Below are positions 11,218 through 23,261 of a DNA stretch of 64,000 bases, one piece after another. The stretch is taken from NCBI GenBank assembly GCA_023853785.1, contig JAJIRX010000133.1:57509-121508 (forward strand), in the 5' to 3' direction. The notes under the pieces are model-generated. The model made no database searches. It was not told the origin of the DNA and worked only from the letters and a program-made list of their open reading frames with translations. Source of the DNA: Psilocybe azurescens. Lineage: Eukaryota > Basidiomycota > Agaricomycetes > Agaricales > Agrocybaceae. Each line of letters starts with the position of its first letter. Positions within the stretch are counted from its first letter, which is position 1. A program made the position numbers and the translations under genes.

Positions 11218-12385
11218 CTACTCCTGCGTGATCTTAACTTCACCTGTTCCCGGGTCAATAGACACAGTCAACTCGGTGAACGAAGAGAGAGAAATAAGAT
11301 TCTTCTCAAACAAGAGAGGGGATTCGATATCGCCCTTGATTAATTCAGTGACTGAAATCCATGCGTCAGCTGGGTACTGGTGTGCATGAGGCTGCTTGTG
11401 TCACACCTTTGTAGTCGCTGACAGCATAAACCTTCAATTTAGGGGTGAGCTGAACAGACAGTGTGCTGTTCTTACTAGTTGATCATAAAGCGAAGGTGAT
11501 TAATTAGGAAGTCAAGTGAAGGATAAGAAAGAAAGAGGAATACGTACGCTACATTGTTCCATACGAGGGCAGGCTCCATTTTGGTACCGGCATCGTTAAA
11601 GAATCCCTGGAAAAATGAGTATGTCAGCCAGGACGAGAGAGATCAATTGACTAGATTGAATCATACAATTCCCATGTTGGCCGGACGCTCGGTTCCATTA
11701 AGTGCTTGCATAACACCAGGGGTACCAGCGACAGCAGGGGTGAAGTATTGTCCGTTCCCATTCGAATTGGTCTTGAGTGTGACCTTTTGCCCAGTCTTCG
11801 AGTTGATTGACGGTGAGCCATGTATGACGATATACCGCGAGCGAGTGAGCACTTACCTGGCAGCTCTGCGCGTTGGAGGCCGCGACACGGTTGCCGGCCT
11901 TGGCCTGAGGGACAAAAAATCCGGTGTCGGCAGTGTACTCAACATCCGCGGAGCTAATACCAGTGGCGCTGAAAGATAAAACCTCTGCCGGGATATTATG
12001 AAATGAGACGAGTTGTGAATATAAACATTGTGAGCACTGAATACACACTCCAGACGACAGGGAACAAGTCGACGTATAATTTTCCGACTTTTGGAGGTTC
12101 GAACATGAGCAAAAGGTCGATCTCCTGACCGAGATTATTGGAGCTAAACTCAAGAGTCCTAGAGTTTCCAGCTGCAGCAGCATCAGCAAATTTATTAATG
12201 TTAAGTGAGCTGGTGAGTGTACATAGCAAGCATTAATGGAGGTTATGGAGAGTATTATATAAATTCACACACATTTTGCGCAGCGAGGCTTCGATAGAAG
12301 GAGTGTCAGCCATGGTTGAGTCAGCCACGGTGGTGTCAGCGACGGCGGTGTCAGCGACGGCAGTAGAAGCGACGGGAGTGTCCAT
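11218..12385 (-). CDS. X-family copy A (263 aa, intact)
   Basis: Seven exons: 12385-12273, 12209-12049, 11984-11857, 11795-11667, 11606-11548, 11474-11407, 11351-11218. They sum to 792 nt with no internal stop. The N-terminus is a low-complexity run of T-V-A-D units (about residues 1-30) unique to the A/B pair. Then come LNINKFADAAAAGNSRTLEF, EIDLLLMFEPPKVGKL, DLFPVVW, VEYTADTGFFVPQ, GNRVAASNAQSCQ, NGNGQYFTPAV, ALNGTERPANMGI, PALVWNNVA, LTPKLKVYAVSDYK, SPLLFEKNLISL and a VSIDPGTGEVKITQE end. No signal peptide or membrane segment is seen; the mix suggests a soluble, beta-rich protein. I do not recognise the family. A TATA box lies 66-71 bp upstream of the ATG. Confidence 0.85.
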
Positions 12386-12450
12386 GCTGATGATTTGTAT
12401 ACGAAAATGTGAGATTGAGATGGTGTTAGTGGCTCAGACATTCTGACCAT

Positions 12451-12456
12451 TTTATA
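12451..12456 (-). promoter_or_regulatory. TATA box of X copy A
   Basis: TATAAA on the minus strand lies within TTCTATAAAATGGTC, a context repeated before copies B, D, F, H and J. Confidence 0.7.
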
Positions 12457-13142
12457 GAAGGGCAGCATCGTGAGCAGCAGTTACAAGTCCCATGTATGTT
12501 CTAGAACTCAAGGGTTGGGGCCGATCTGAAGTTTCGTCGAATCAGTCATTTCTGACATGCTCCATGGATCCAACTGAAAAAGGCCCAGGGGAATATCTTC
12601 CATGTCATATTACACAGTTCTAAGACAAAACGCCTGATACAAACAAACAATGTTGTCTCTTGTGACGGAGTCGCATTTACAACCCACGGCATTTCTATTC
12701 TAGTACCTGTTTATGGTTCTGCGAACCGAGTGATTCGTCACCAATCTGTGTTACCGCCCTGTGATTTTGATATAGAGACCCAAGTGCCGTTGGCGTTTTC
12801 ATTCCGGAAAAAGACTTAGAAATTATGCATTATCAACGACCAACATATCAAAATACTTCGCATAAACTACCCATCTTCGACTCGACAAACACGAGCTGGT
12901 CGAATACACCCACAATAGCTATAAAGTAATGTTGTAAGCTCGGAATAGAAATTCACCGAGGGCTTATGTACATTTTTCTGAGCTCGGAGAGTCAAACACT
13001 TGACGTAAACATGCAGTCGTGCCTGCAGGCACAAGTATCCCTCCAATTCTGACGAGAGTCATTTCATGACACACAGAATGAATAAATCGTTCGAGTAAGA
13101 ATCGTTTGCGTTGAAGGTGGCATTTGCGTAGTCAATGCCGAT
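12457..13142. other. Conserved X upstream region (copy A)
   Basis: This stretch matches 13320-14005 inverted and, over about 300 bp, the upstream DNA of D, F, H and J, so it is a duplicated promoter region. No coding frame is preserved across copies. Confidence 0.6.
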
Positions 13143-13318
13143 GGGGGGGAAGACAGATAAAGAAGACTTGTCGAGGTGAAAGGCGGTTTGAGCTTACGAG
13201 CTCTTCATTCATTCGCATTTAATGTACTACTGTAAACCGATACTCGCATCTACGAAGTGAATACAAATTAATAACAGTTTATTGCGTGCCACAAAGAAAG
13301 AAAACGAAGAGCTCGTAA
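13143..13318. other. Spacer of the 9-kb palindrome
   Basis: About 175 bp of unique DNA lies between the two arms. It includes a minor inverted pair, TTACGAGCTCTTC against GAAGAGCTCGTAA. Confidence 0.7.
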
Positions 13319-14005
13319 CCGGCATTGACTACGCAGATGCCACCTTCAACGCAAACGATCCTTACTCGAACGATTTATTCATTCTGTGCGTCATGGAATA
13401 ACTCTCGTCAGAATTGGAGGGATACTTGTACCTGCAGGCACGACTGCATGTTTACGTCAAGTGTTTGACTATCCGAGCTCAGAAAAATGTAAATAAACCC
13501 TCGGTGAATTTCTATGCCGAGCTTACAACATTACTTTTATAACTAGCGTGGGCGTATCATACCAGCCCTGCTGTCTCCGGTCAAATATTGATAGTATATG
13601 CGAAACATTTTGATATATTGGTCATTGATAATGAATACTTCCTCAGTCTTTTTCCGGGGTGAAAACGCCAACGGCGCTAGTGTCGCTAAATCTAAATCAC
13701 AGGGCGGTAACAAAGATGGGATTGGTGACGAATGGCCCGGCTCGCAGGACCACGGGTACTAGAATAGAAATGTCGTGGGTTGTAAAGGGGACTCCGTCAC
13801 AGGAGAGAATACGATTTGTTTGTATCAGGCGTTTTGTCCTAGATTTTTAAAACATGACATGTATAATATTCCCCTGGACCTCTTTCAATTGAATCCGTGG
13901 AGCACGTCTGAAATGACAGAAGTGACTAAGCTTCAGATCAGCCCCAACGATTGAGTTCTAGAACATACATGGGACTTGTAACTGCTGCTCAAGATGCTGC
14001 CCCTC

Positions 14006-14011
14006 TATAAA
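14006..14011 (+). promoter_or_regulatory. TATA box of X copy B
   Basis: TATAAA lies 70 bp upstream of ATG 14076, in the same context as the other copies. Confidence 0.7.
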
Positions 14012-14075
14012 ATGGTCAGAATGTCTGGGCCACTATTACCATCTCAATCTCACCTTTTATATACAAATAATCAGC

Positions 14076-15259
14076 ATGGACTCTGCCATCGCTTCTAATG
14101 CCGTCGCTGCTACCACCGTCACTGAAACCACCGTCGTTGAAACCACTGTCGCTGAAACCACTGTCGCTGACACCCCTTCTATCGAAGCCTCGCTGAGCAA
14201 AAGGTGTGTAAATTTACATAATAATCTCAATGACCTCCATTAATGCGTGTTGTGTACACCCACCAGCTCACTTAATATTAATAAATTCGCTGATGCTGCT
14301 GCAGCTGGAAACACTAGGACTCTTGAGTTTAGCTCCAGGAACCTCGGAAAGGAGATCGACCTTTGCTCATGTTCGAACCTCCAAAAGTCGGAAAATTATA
14401 CGTCGACTTGTTCCCTGTCGTCTGGAGTGAGTACTGAGTGTTCACAATGTTTATATTCACAACTCGTCTCATTGCGTAATGTTCTGGCAGAGGTTTTATC
14501 TTTCAGCGCCACTGGTATTAGCTCAGCCGATGTTGAATACACTGCCGACACCGGATTTTTTGTCCCTCAGGCCAAGTCCGGCAACCGTGTCGCGGCCTCC
14601 AACGCGCAGAGCTGCCAGGTAAGTGCTCACTCGCTCGCGGTATATCGTCATACATGGCTCACCGTCAATCAACTCGAAGACTGGGCAAAAGGTCACACTC
14701 AAGAATAATTTGAATGGGAACGGACAATACTTCACCCCTGCTGTCGCTGGTACTCCTGGTGTCATGCAAGCACTCAATGGAACCGATCGCCCGGCCAATA
14801 TGGGAATCGTATGATTCAATCTAGTCAATTGATCTCTCTCGTCCTGGCTGACATATTCATATTTTTCCAGGGATTCTTCAACCAGGCCGGTACCAAAATG
14901 GAGCCTGCTCTTGTATGGAACAATGTAGCGTACGATTTTCTGTTTCTTTTCCTTACTTGACTTGATTTCCTAACTAATCACTTTCACTTCATGATCAAAT
15001 AGTAAGAACAGCACACTGTCTGTCAAGCTCACCCCTAAATTGAAGGTTTATGCTGTCAGCGACTACAAAGGTGTGACACAAGCAGCCTCATGCACACCAG
15101 CACCTATCTGACGCATGGATTTCAGTCACTGAATTAATCAAGGGCGATATCGAATCCCCTCTCTTGTTTGAGAAGAATCTTATTTCTCTCTCTTCGTTCA
15201 CCGAGTTGACTGTGTCTATTGACCCGGGAACAGGTGAAGTTAAGATCACGCAGGAGTAA
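14076..15259 (+). pseudogene. X-family copy B (frameshifted mirror of A)
   Basis: B has the same seven-exon layout as A with splice sites preserved. The N-terminal repeat differs (T-V-A-E-T units, about residues 14-34). In exon 2 the run reads GACCTTTGCTCATG at 14358-14371, where A has GACCTTTTGCTCATG. This one-base loss shifts the frame from EIDL into a stop. The rest, to VKITQE-stop at 15257-15259, is intact when read in the right frame. The loss of T is shared with copy H inside a short tract. It is convergent with AT2. Confidence 0.85.
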
Positions 15260-16083
15260 TCACCTAGTCGCAGAAATCTCCCGACACTCGCTACCAAAGT
15301 CGTTAAATGTAGTGTATCTAATCCTTCTTTCGACAATTTATTTTCTATATCCAATATAATACATGCCGTCTCTACTTGTTCAAGACTTTAAGATACTCTC
15401 CTCTCCGCGTATACAGTGCGTTCGAAGTACAATAACATCTACTGCTGTTAATTCCAAATTTCAGCCATTCCTCCACTGGTATAATCTTATCCATGTTTAA
15501 ATAAGCCCTGACAGTTCTGACTCCATATACTCACTCGCACCTCCATCTCTATTCATCCGGATATCACTCCAATTATATACGGACAGCCGCAGTCTCGAAG
15601 CAGATTGTAAACTTTACAACATGGCCGTCGGGAACTTCGGAGTCCCACAGATCGATGGCAGTTTTTACAAGACAAGTATGTACTCAATCAATATGACACC
15701 GTACAGAATCCTTACTTCAGCTCTTACGAGCGCCATTTCTGGTAGCGTTTTTACCCCTCCATAGCCTTTTTCATTCTTCACCCTTGGTCTTTCACCCTTC
15801 ACTCCTTCACCCTTCACCCTTCAGCGACCATTGTTCACACAGTTACTTGCGTATATTGCCAGCCCTTTCTTTTCAGCGCCCGACATGAGACTGAACAGTG
15901 TACCGAAGCTGAACTTTTTCTTTCGTATCGTACAATACAAGAACTTGCTCTTCCCTGTCCAAATTGACATACAGGACGTCTAACTACACATATCTACAAC
16001 CATAGAAACACGCACTCCAGCACGCCTCTCACGCCTCTCACCTCCCCTCGCCACCACTGAATCTCCGCTTCTCTTCCTCACGC
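15260..16083. other. Convergent B/AT2 intergenic block
   Basis: Mirror of 10358-11217, with the GATCGATGGCAG stretch and CACCCTTC repeats at 15780-15830. No gene seen. Confidence 0.6.
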
Positions 16084-17621
16084 TCAGCCTATCCACCGCC
16101 CCCATTTCACCCATCCTTCATCACTCTTCAAAGCCTCCCAATCCTCCTCCCTCAAACATGCACCCAGGAGCACCTCTCCATTTGGTGCGCGCGGTAACAA
16201 ATAGAGAAGAGATTCTACGGGGGTGAATGACGGACGGCGGATAGCTTCGAGTTTGGTAGCAGAAGAGGGGGAGGAAGAGGAAGAAGACGAGTGAGCGAGC
16301 CCGAAGTCGAGCTCATAAAGTGATCTCTGGTTCGCCCACGAGCTGAGCATGATATCATACCCCACCAGATCCAGCGAGGACGTCACCGACACGATGTTCT
16401 TGTTCTGCGTTTTTGCGAGACGCGTGGCAAACGCCTTTGTCGCGTGTGCTGTCTCTAACTGCGGTGTCGAATTCGAATCGGATGCAACCGTCCTCGTAAG
16501 TCCTGCACGCAGCTCAGCAGCTACGATGCCCAGCGGCATATCGACGAGCTCTTCCGGGGAGAAAGTATGGTACGTCATATTTTGGACCAGCCCTGGGTAG
16601 GTATCTGGAAGACCCACGAAGCGGCGGGGATCGATAGCGCGTGCCAGGGTGCTTTTTCTCGTGCTCGTGTTTGTGCTAGCTTCTTGGTTGTGTTGTGTTG
16701 ATTCCGAGTTGGTCGAGTCAGCAGGCAGGGAAAGACGGGGAGACGGGCGCGCGTGATGCACTGCCATATGAATGCCGTTAACACGTCGTCAGTCGATATG
16801 AACTCGGTGCTTGAAGGCAGGGTGGACACGGCGAGGTCTTTGAGTACAGCAAGGGATGCAGCAGAAAACGAGAAGTACGCCCAGGTGCAATTGGGTGGAG
16901 GAGGAGGGGTGGGATCACTAGGCAGAGAAGGTGTCGGAACGAGCTCCAGACACGGTGTATATTGCTCCTCTCCATCCGAATCCAACTGCGGAATCGCATG
17001 CTCTCTATTCACATTCCCCTCCCTCACCTCTTTCTCGCTGAACGTTTCCCCCTTACACGCCTTATCAAACAGCTTAATCACAAGCGCCTGGGATGTCATA
17101 TCCATCACATTGTGCTGCGCCACGAACGTGAGCAACATCCCGCCTTGCACAAACGTTGCTTGCAGGACGAGAACGGGGGACGTTGTCGGCGGGGAGAGGG
17201 AGAGGTGCAATGTTGTGCGGGGGCAGAGCAGGGACTCGGGCAGTAGTGTGAATGGGAAGTGTGCGCTGCGCAGGGCGTCCATTGTCAGTGATGTATCGTC
17301 CCGGAGATCCTTGACGACAAGTTCCGGGATGGAATCGAGAGGGACGATGGCATATTCACCCGTGTTAGGGGGAGAAGATGCGGGGTCGGCGCCTGTGTTG
17401 ATGACTTGTCCTGCGACCCAAGGGAAAGACGCTGAGAGCCTCTCCAGCCCGTTAACGAGGATGTCCGTAATCTGAGTCTTCTGTAAGTCGGGCTCCAAGG
17501 TGTGGGGGAGTGAGAAGATGAATGTGAGCTGGGTGTACAGGTTGCTTAAACCTGGCTGTTGTCCAAAGATATCTAGAACCGACGCACCAAAGGTCGTTGT
17601 GGTAGTCTGTGTGGTGGTCAT
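16084..17621 (-). CDS. AT2: BAHD / trichothecene-3-O-acetyltransferase-like acyltransferase, one frame change
   Basis: Best-preserved AT copy. ATG at 17621 opens MTTTQTTTTTFGASV, then LDIFGQQPGLSNLYTQL; the frame runs without introns through LERLSASFPWVAGQVIN, the catalytic box FVAQHNVMDMTSQ (H170, D174 of HxxxD), YFSFSAASL and STDDVLTAFIWQCITRARLP. The continuation LARAIDPRRFVGLPDTYPGL, MTYHTFSPEELVDMPLG, LYELDFGLA (DFGxG-like) and KWGRWIG-stop lies in another frame. One extra C at the C4 run 16737-16740 (GGGG on the plus strand) would join them as RARLPRLSLPAD. A small intron with a weak GTCTCC donor is the alternative. Family members transfer acyl groups from CoA to alcohol acceptors, for example in terpenoid tailoring; the substrate here is unknown. 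It shares a 441-bp divergent promoter gap with K. Confidence 0.75.
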
Positions 17622-18062
17622 GATCGTCGGATCTGGGTACGAGCCTGCTGGTCTGCTGTACAGTGCATGGATAGATTTAAAGTGCGAGCGGACGCGCCTG
17701 GAGCGGAGCCGAGGGAAGGCGAGTCAAGTTAAGAATTAAATGAGAGAGCTGGTTCAGTTATTTTTTGGCAGATAGGCGAGTAGAGAAGCCACGATGATGT
17801 CGGGATATGTGACTGATGTCACGTGGTGTGCGCACGGACTCCGTTCCGTGATAGCCCCTGTCGAGATGATGCCCGGTCTTTAAAATTCAACACCGCTCAT
17901 TCCGTGGCTTGGGCTCAACAGAACGTAATAATGTCATTGTTGACAGGCGGAATCGAATCTTCCAATCTTTGCCGAATCTATCTTTGATTACCAGCTGTCT
18001 CCGATTCTTTTAAAAGCTGGAACACCTGTGGTATTCATATCCACATTTGCCCAATCAAAACT
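17622..18062. promoter_or_regulatory. Divergent promoter region AT2 / K
   Basis: The part next to AT2 (to 17882) is shared with the AT1 and AT4 upstream DNA, including a CACGTGGTGTGCGCACGGA stretch (17820-17838). The remainder is specific to K. No clear TATA box was seen on the K side. Confidence 0.5.
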
Positions 18063-19167
18063 ATGGCTGTGTCTGACTCTGCCTATACTGGCGCACGGTT
18101 TGTGCCATGATATCAGTCATCTGCTGCACTTCGACTGACACATACTTTGTTAGGCACATCAATGTCTTTGTCGATCCTAACATAGTCCAGGGCAACGCCA
18201 GGACACTTGAATTTCTGACTAAAAACCTTAGCGGGGACATCGACCTGCTGCTCATGTTTGAAACTCCTAAGAAATCCGGCGAGTTATTCGTTGACTTATT
18301 CCCTGTTTATTGGAGTATATGTTTCAGGATTAATAATCACGATCCGTTCAACTGATAACTCTCAGAAAGAGGTCATTTCATTCACAGCTAGCAGAACCTG
18401 CTGTGCCACAGTCGAGTATTCCGACCAAACTGCGTGGATTATCCCACAGGTACGTTTACGTGGGATATATGTGATGCACAGACTAAATGGTATCACGTTT
18501 TATAGGTCGCACATGATGACTGTGTGCCTGTCCCCAGTGTGCAACCTTGTGAAGTATGTAATGTGCTCTCTTATACGTACTATATCCTATTTACCGTCAT
18601 GTCAAGAGTGGGCAAAAATGCACAATGAAGACCAACCCGAACCATGATAAATGCCTCACGGAGGCCGTGCCTGGTACCGAGGGGTACATTAAATGTGTCA
18701 ACCACACAGGCCATTCAGCTGATATCGCACTCGTGCGCCACGGCATACTTTTTGTGAATTAAGTTCTAATCCATAGCTCAGGGCTTATACAACGACGTAG
18801 GGACCACGGCTGAGCCCGTTCTATGTTGGAAAAATGTTGAGCACGTTTGATTTCCTTCATACCCTGTTTCCAATCTTAACACCTTCGTGCTTATTGTCAA
18901 TCAGTGATGGCAGTGCGATATCAACGGCGTTCGCCCCGATATTGAAAATCTATGCAATACGCCGTTACGAAGGTGTGCTGCTCATACAGCCCTGCACCAT
19001 ATCCATCTAATCATCAATGCATTATAGAATCCCAGCTGGTCAGAGCAAACATCGAGTGTCCTCTCGTGTGGGAGAAGGATCTCACTAAGCTCAGAGAGTT
19101 TACGACGTGGAATGTGACTATTAGCAATGAAACCAATCGCGTAGTAATCGAGCAGACGACAGTTTAA
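18063..19167 (+). CDS. X-family copy K (238 aa, intact, divergent)
   Basis: Eight exons: 18063-18097, 18154-18314, 18370-18449, 18506-18553, 18607-18732, 18782-18840, 18905-18972, 19028-19167. They total 717 nt. The protein starts MAVSDSAYTGARHINVF and keeps DIDLLLMFETPKKSGELF, DLFPVYW, VEYSDQTAWIIPQ, SGQKCTMKTN, GLYNDVGTTAEPVL, PILKIYAI and WNVTISNETNRVVIEQTTV. It is cysteine-rich for the family (TCC, DDC, QPCE, QKC, DKC, IKC, LCW). The intron after exon 6 begins GCACG instead of GTACG, giving a GC-AG intron. It keeps the intron after the VPQ-equivalent, which the A/J clade has lost. Function unknown. Confidence 0.8.
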
Positions 19168-20639
19168 TCAAAAAAACTCCACGCGAATCCTGTTGATTTT
19201 CACCTTTTCGCATCCTCCATGTCCGAGCATCATTAAGAGCCATCGTTGTAGTAGATTCCACGATAAGTTGATGTGGCTAATCTGAGGCTGGGATCATCGA
19301 GCCCGGAAGATTCGCTCTCCGAGTATACTCTAGGCCAGAAGTGATTATCATGTTTCATAATACTCTTTGTGGTACATCGCCGGTACAGCATATACCGACG
19401 ATGTATTCAATGAGGTATACCGACCCCACAATGGTATTAAAGACCATTGAAGATTCACATAGCCAGGGGTAATCCAATGACGGGGTATTGACTTATGAGG
19501 CATCATTGATTCACTTACCGAACTTAAGAACTTAAGAACATTGAAAAATACTGAAGACTGCGGCTGGTGAGAGACCAAACCAGACAGATCGAGAGCATCC
19601 GTTTATCTCGATTCGATCGCATGTTATAAGGATCATGCGTTTAACATTATGCATACCCACAGCGTTTCGAGATGTGGAGGGGATAAGTTTCGTGGAGTGG
19701 CGAGTCATGTCGTTTCTTCTCAAGGTAGCCGGCCTTGGACTTTGAACACCATCCACTTCTTGGCTTCTATACGCTATTTTATACGTGGCTATGCATACAA
19801 TTTTACCTCTGCGTCCATTTTTATTCCTCCGATCCATGACACGTAGAGTTACACATCTGCATACGCGATCCTTGATGGTCATTGGTGATCATTATTAGTA
19901 CCGAAAAAATGACATTCTATCCTTGGTCTCTGCTCACTCATTTTCTGGAGGGCTTAAACATACTTGAAGCACCGCTGTGTACTCCAATTATAAACTATGC
20001 CTTGTCTTTTAATCGTTATTGTCGTTGTCTCGTCTATTTGCTTCACGTATAGCTTCTATTACGCTTTCTGTTTGTTTCGATTTTTTGTAAATTTATGCTT
20101 GTTCTTTTCCCCTTTGTCGTTGGAGTAGGCAAATCTGCCTACACTAGTGGCTCGTGTCCGGGAAGGCTCGGATAGCTCGTCGAGCAGCCACGTAGTATGG
20201 CGTTGCGGGCAAAGGTGCAATGTTTGTCTGACTACGAAAGCGTGCTAGCACACAAATCGTGCACAGCTGCTGATGAGATGCAGTACACCATCTAATCTAG
20301 GCTCGGGAAACTCGGCTCAGATGGGCCAGAGCTCACTATCACATCGTTACAAAACCACCTTGCGAGTAGGTCCATCGGTCGCCACCAGACTGCGATTCTG
20401 AAAAGACTATATTTTAATGCTCGCGGTACTAGACATATCTTTAGAAATAATTTTCATTCTGTATTTTTACCTATTAATGGGCCCTTCGTAGTGTTCAAAG
20501 TCGAAGCAGAAGTGCATAAATATGGTAGGGGCTATTGCGTCGGTCCGTGTCCAACACTCACACGTGACATCAACGTCGGCTGAAAAAGTACACACATCTC
20601 GCATGATCATCTCCCACGGTGAATGAAGAATACTCGACC
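19168..20639. other. No recognisable gene
   Basis: The K 3-prime flank is followed by about 1.4 kb without conserved motifs. A minus-strand open stretch at 19532-19882 has no features I can support. Confidence 0.4.
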
Positions 20640-20985
20640 GCCTTTCGCTTTTTCTTCACTGTCTGTAGAATCAGAAGGTTTGCATCTCTGCTCCTCCACT
20701 TCCAATCGGCTCCTGGGAGTACTTCTCGTTCTCCTCCGCATATATCACAGCATTCCTTCCGCTACCTCCTTCGTATCGACTGATGATATCAGGCCCGAAT
20801 ATCCCGTCTCCCGTCTCTCCCTTCCCGTACCTCGAAGTCAAGACGAAACCAACAATCTCGAATCACGAGCACCTCACACGTGTTATACATCCCGGGCGCT
20901 TCTTCAGCCCGCCCCACCGCTACCGAGGCCTCTTCCCAAGCATGACTCACCACACACACGTGCCTGAGGATCGGATATATCATGA
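20640..20985 (+). pseudogene. AT internal fragment
   Basis: An internal AT piece is readable. The WEYFSFSSA-equivalent DNA at 20710-20740 is followed by SFVSTDD at 20765-20785, then after frame changes by LTRVIHPGRFFSPPHRYRGL and MTHHTHVPED. This corresponds to LARAIDPRRFVGLPDTYPGL and MTYHTFSPEE of AT2. Both ends are missing. Confidence 0.7.
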
Positions 20986-21087
20986 AAAAAATATGAAAAA
21001 TCGAACATTTATTGTGCAAAGCAAATCAAATATACAACGGTTCAAGATTTAATGACGTGTCCAACCAGCGTCAGAAGAATAGGTTGA

Positions 21088-22222
21088 CTACGCCTCCTTG
21101 ATGATGACCTGTTTGGTTGACAGGTCAAGGGATACAACCCACTCGGTAAAAGAAGGGAGAGCAATGAGATTCTGTTCGAACAAAAGAGGAGACTGAATGT
21201 TGCCGCGTATCAGTTCGGTGGCTAAGATTGATAAATGATTATAGGTCAGCCGAGTAATAGCATGCATGCACGAGGTTGTCATTATCATACCTTTGTAATC
21301 GTTGACCGCGTAGATCTTCAATTTGGGAGTAAGTTCAACAGCGAGTGTGCTGCCGACACTATTTGACCATAAAGAAGTTGTTATCAGTTGGGAATCTAGG
21401 TAAGAATCATGGAAAGGAGCCCGTACGCGATATCCTTCCACAAGAGAGTCGGCTCAATCTTGCTGCCGGCCTTGTTAAAGAATCCCTGGAAGAATGTCAC
21501 GTTAGGCCCTATGAGGAGGGAAATAGAAAAAGTTATGCCGACGTACGACTCCCACTTGGGCAGGGCGATCGGCTTTATTGATACATTGCAAGACTCCCTC
21601 ATCGCCTTCTTGAGCAGGTGTGAGGTAGTTGCCGCTTTCATCCTCTTTGGTGAACAGAGTGCACGACTGCCCGGTCTTTTGAAGGGTGAGCCACTATTTA
21701 CCATAGTGTAACCAATCACCACTTACTTGGCAACGCTGTGCGTTGGAGGCTGAGACGAGATTGCCACTTTGTGTCTATGTACATAGCACCAATGTAGATC
21801 CATGTGGAGAGTATCTGACAAAGACCCACCTGTGGCACTAAAAATCCGGTGTCGGCAGTGTATTCAACGGTAGCTGCGCTAATACCAGTAGCGGTGAAGG
21901 AGAGGACCTCTGCGGGTCAATTATGAATAATCTGGCTGGTTGTCAATACGAATGAGCCAAACTCACTCCAGCAGACAGGGAACAAATCTTTGAATAGTTT
22001 GCCGTTTTGGGGAGGTTCGAACATAAGGAGAAGAGTGATGTCCTTGCCGAGCTCACTGGAGCTGAAGTTCAGGCTCCTAGCGTTGCCCGCGAGGGCTTCT
22101 GCAGATGGACTAAGAGGGAAGATGGCATAAGTCAATGTCAGTAAAGGCCACACAAAATATTAAGAACAGAATAAATATGACGCAGACCTTGCTCCGAAAG
22201 AAGATTCGTCAGCGACGGACAT
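21088..22222 (-). CDS. X-family copy L (231 aa, intact)
   Basis: Eight exons (first 22222-22188, second 22109-21967, last 21221-21088), 696 nt in total. The protein begins MSVADESSFGASPSAEAL and continues NARSLNFSSSELGKDI, LLLMFEPPQNGKLFKDLFP, VCWKVLSFTATG, VEYTADTGFLVPQ, ASNAQRCQTGQSCTL, LQCINKADRPAQVGV, GFFNKAGSKIEPTLLWKDIA, LTPKLKIYAVNDYK and WVVSLDLSTKQVIIKEA. It shows the four-cysteine pattern (FPVCW, QRCQ, QSCTL, LQCIN) that the A/J clade has largely lost. The ATG is the only one near the first donor. A TATA-like TCTATAAG lies about 80 bp upstream. Function unknown. Confidence 0.85.
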
Positions 22223-23261
22223 GTTCAATGAATTGGATTTACTTTGAGATGTGATTGTAGAGTATACAGAATGGTGGTAGTCCCCTCAAATATTTCACCC
22301 TTCTTATAGACCGTCAGTATTGCATTGTGGCCAGCGAGTACAAGCTATGCATGGTGCTAGAACGCAAGGTAGCGAACAGCACCTGTGACAAGCTCAAGGT
22401 TCTATCTTGCATGTACTGGTTATTCTGATCTGAACTTCAAACCTTAATTAGGGACATAGGACTAATTCTTTGAGGGGTGAAAGCAAAACTTGTCCAGATG
22501 ATCAGCCTGGACAGCGAATTGCTTGGGGTTCCATATTTCATGGCCGATCGGAGAAATTATAGTACCTACAGGGTGGGGTCACTCATCAACGTCGATAAAC
22601 TTCTTCGGCTGAGGCCCCTTTCTTGCGTCTATTCCTAAATAGAACGCAGTATTACCAGATCCAAATACAACTACTCTCTACAGTTACCACGTATTTTATG
22701 CTGCGTGTAGATATTCTTGAATCATGGATTCGAAGAACTAGATACAACACTTAATCTGACATGATTCTCAAACTTTGACGTAGTCTAGACGCAGTGGATG
22801 AACCTCCGATAGACTTTGTAAATACCTCTACACGTAAATCTCTAATACGTAGTACGTACGTAGGCTATTTCATATGGTGAAGACTTCGAATGGAAAGGTC
22901 TAAGATCCGACCAAGCTCAATCCATGACCAAACATTTCCTTTCATGCAAGAGGGTCCATCTACGGATATGCTATGCAGCGACCGTGGCATATATTGTGTA
23001 CGTACCGAGGAGTAGAAACTAGGTGCATCAGAAAGCGATCTCGAGCCATTGAATGGAACATGTCATGTATAACGGACATGACTGGAATTGGGTTTGTCAC
23101 GGGGACCGGCGCACCTTGTGTGCTTTTATCGTACATCGGACCTGTGATCGTGACTCGCAATGGTGACCATCTTAGTATGAAATGAGATAGGGTTGAGGGA
23201 CTATTGTTATGTCCACTCCACATTCTCGTCGTTAAACCAACGGTAGACCAACTCTTACACC
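22223..23261. promoter_or_regulatory. Divergent L / M upstream region
   Basis: About 1 kb between two divergently transcribed intact X genes. No frame with motifs was seen. It presumably holds both promoters. Confidence 0.4.

Larger units (their letters stand above)
8612..13142 (+). repeat. Left arm of the 9-kb palindrome
   Basis: This arm (AT promoter, AT1, intergenic block, X copy A, its upstream region) is the inverted counterpart of 13319-17882. The outer edge matches at the ACGGAGTCCGTGCGCAC region (8645-8665 against 17830-17850). The inner edge ends at about 13142, at GGCATTTGCGTAGTCAATGCC. A spacer of about 175 bp separates the arms. They differ by many substitutions and indels, so the duplication is not recent. 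Confidence 0.85.
13319..17882 (-). repeat. Right arm of the 9-kb palindrome
   Basis: Inverted counterpart of 8612-13142, carrying the X upstream region, X copy B, the intergenic block, AT2 and the AT promoter. AT is better preserved here and X better preserved in the left arm. Confidence 0.85.

Noticed and set aside
16753..17475. 240-codon plus-strand frame
   Set aside because: Antisense shadow of AT2; it has no motifs, while the opposite strand has HxxxD and the rest of the fold.
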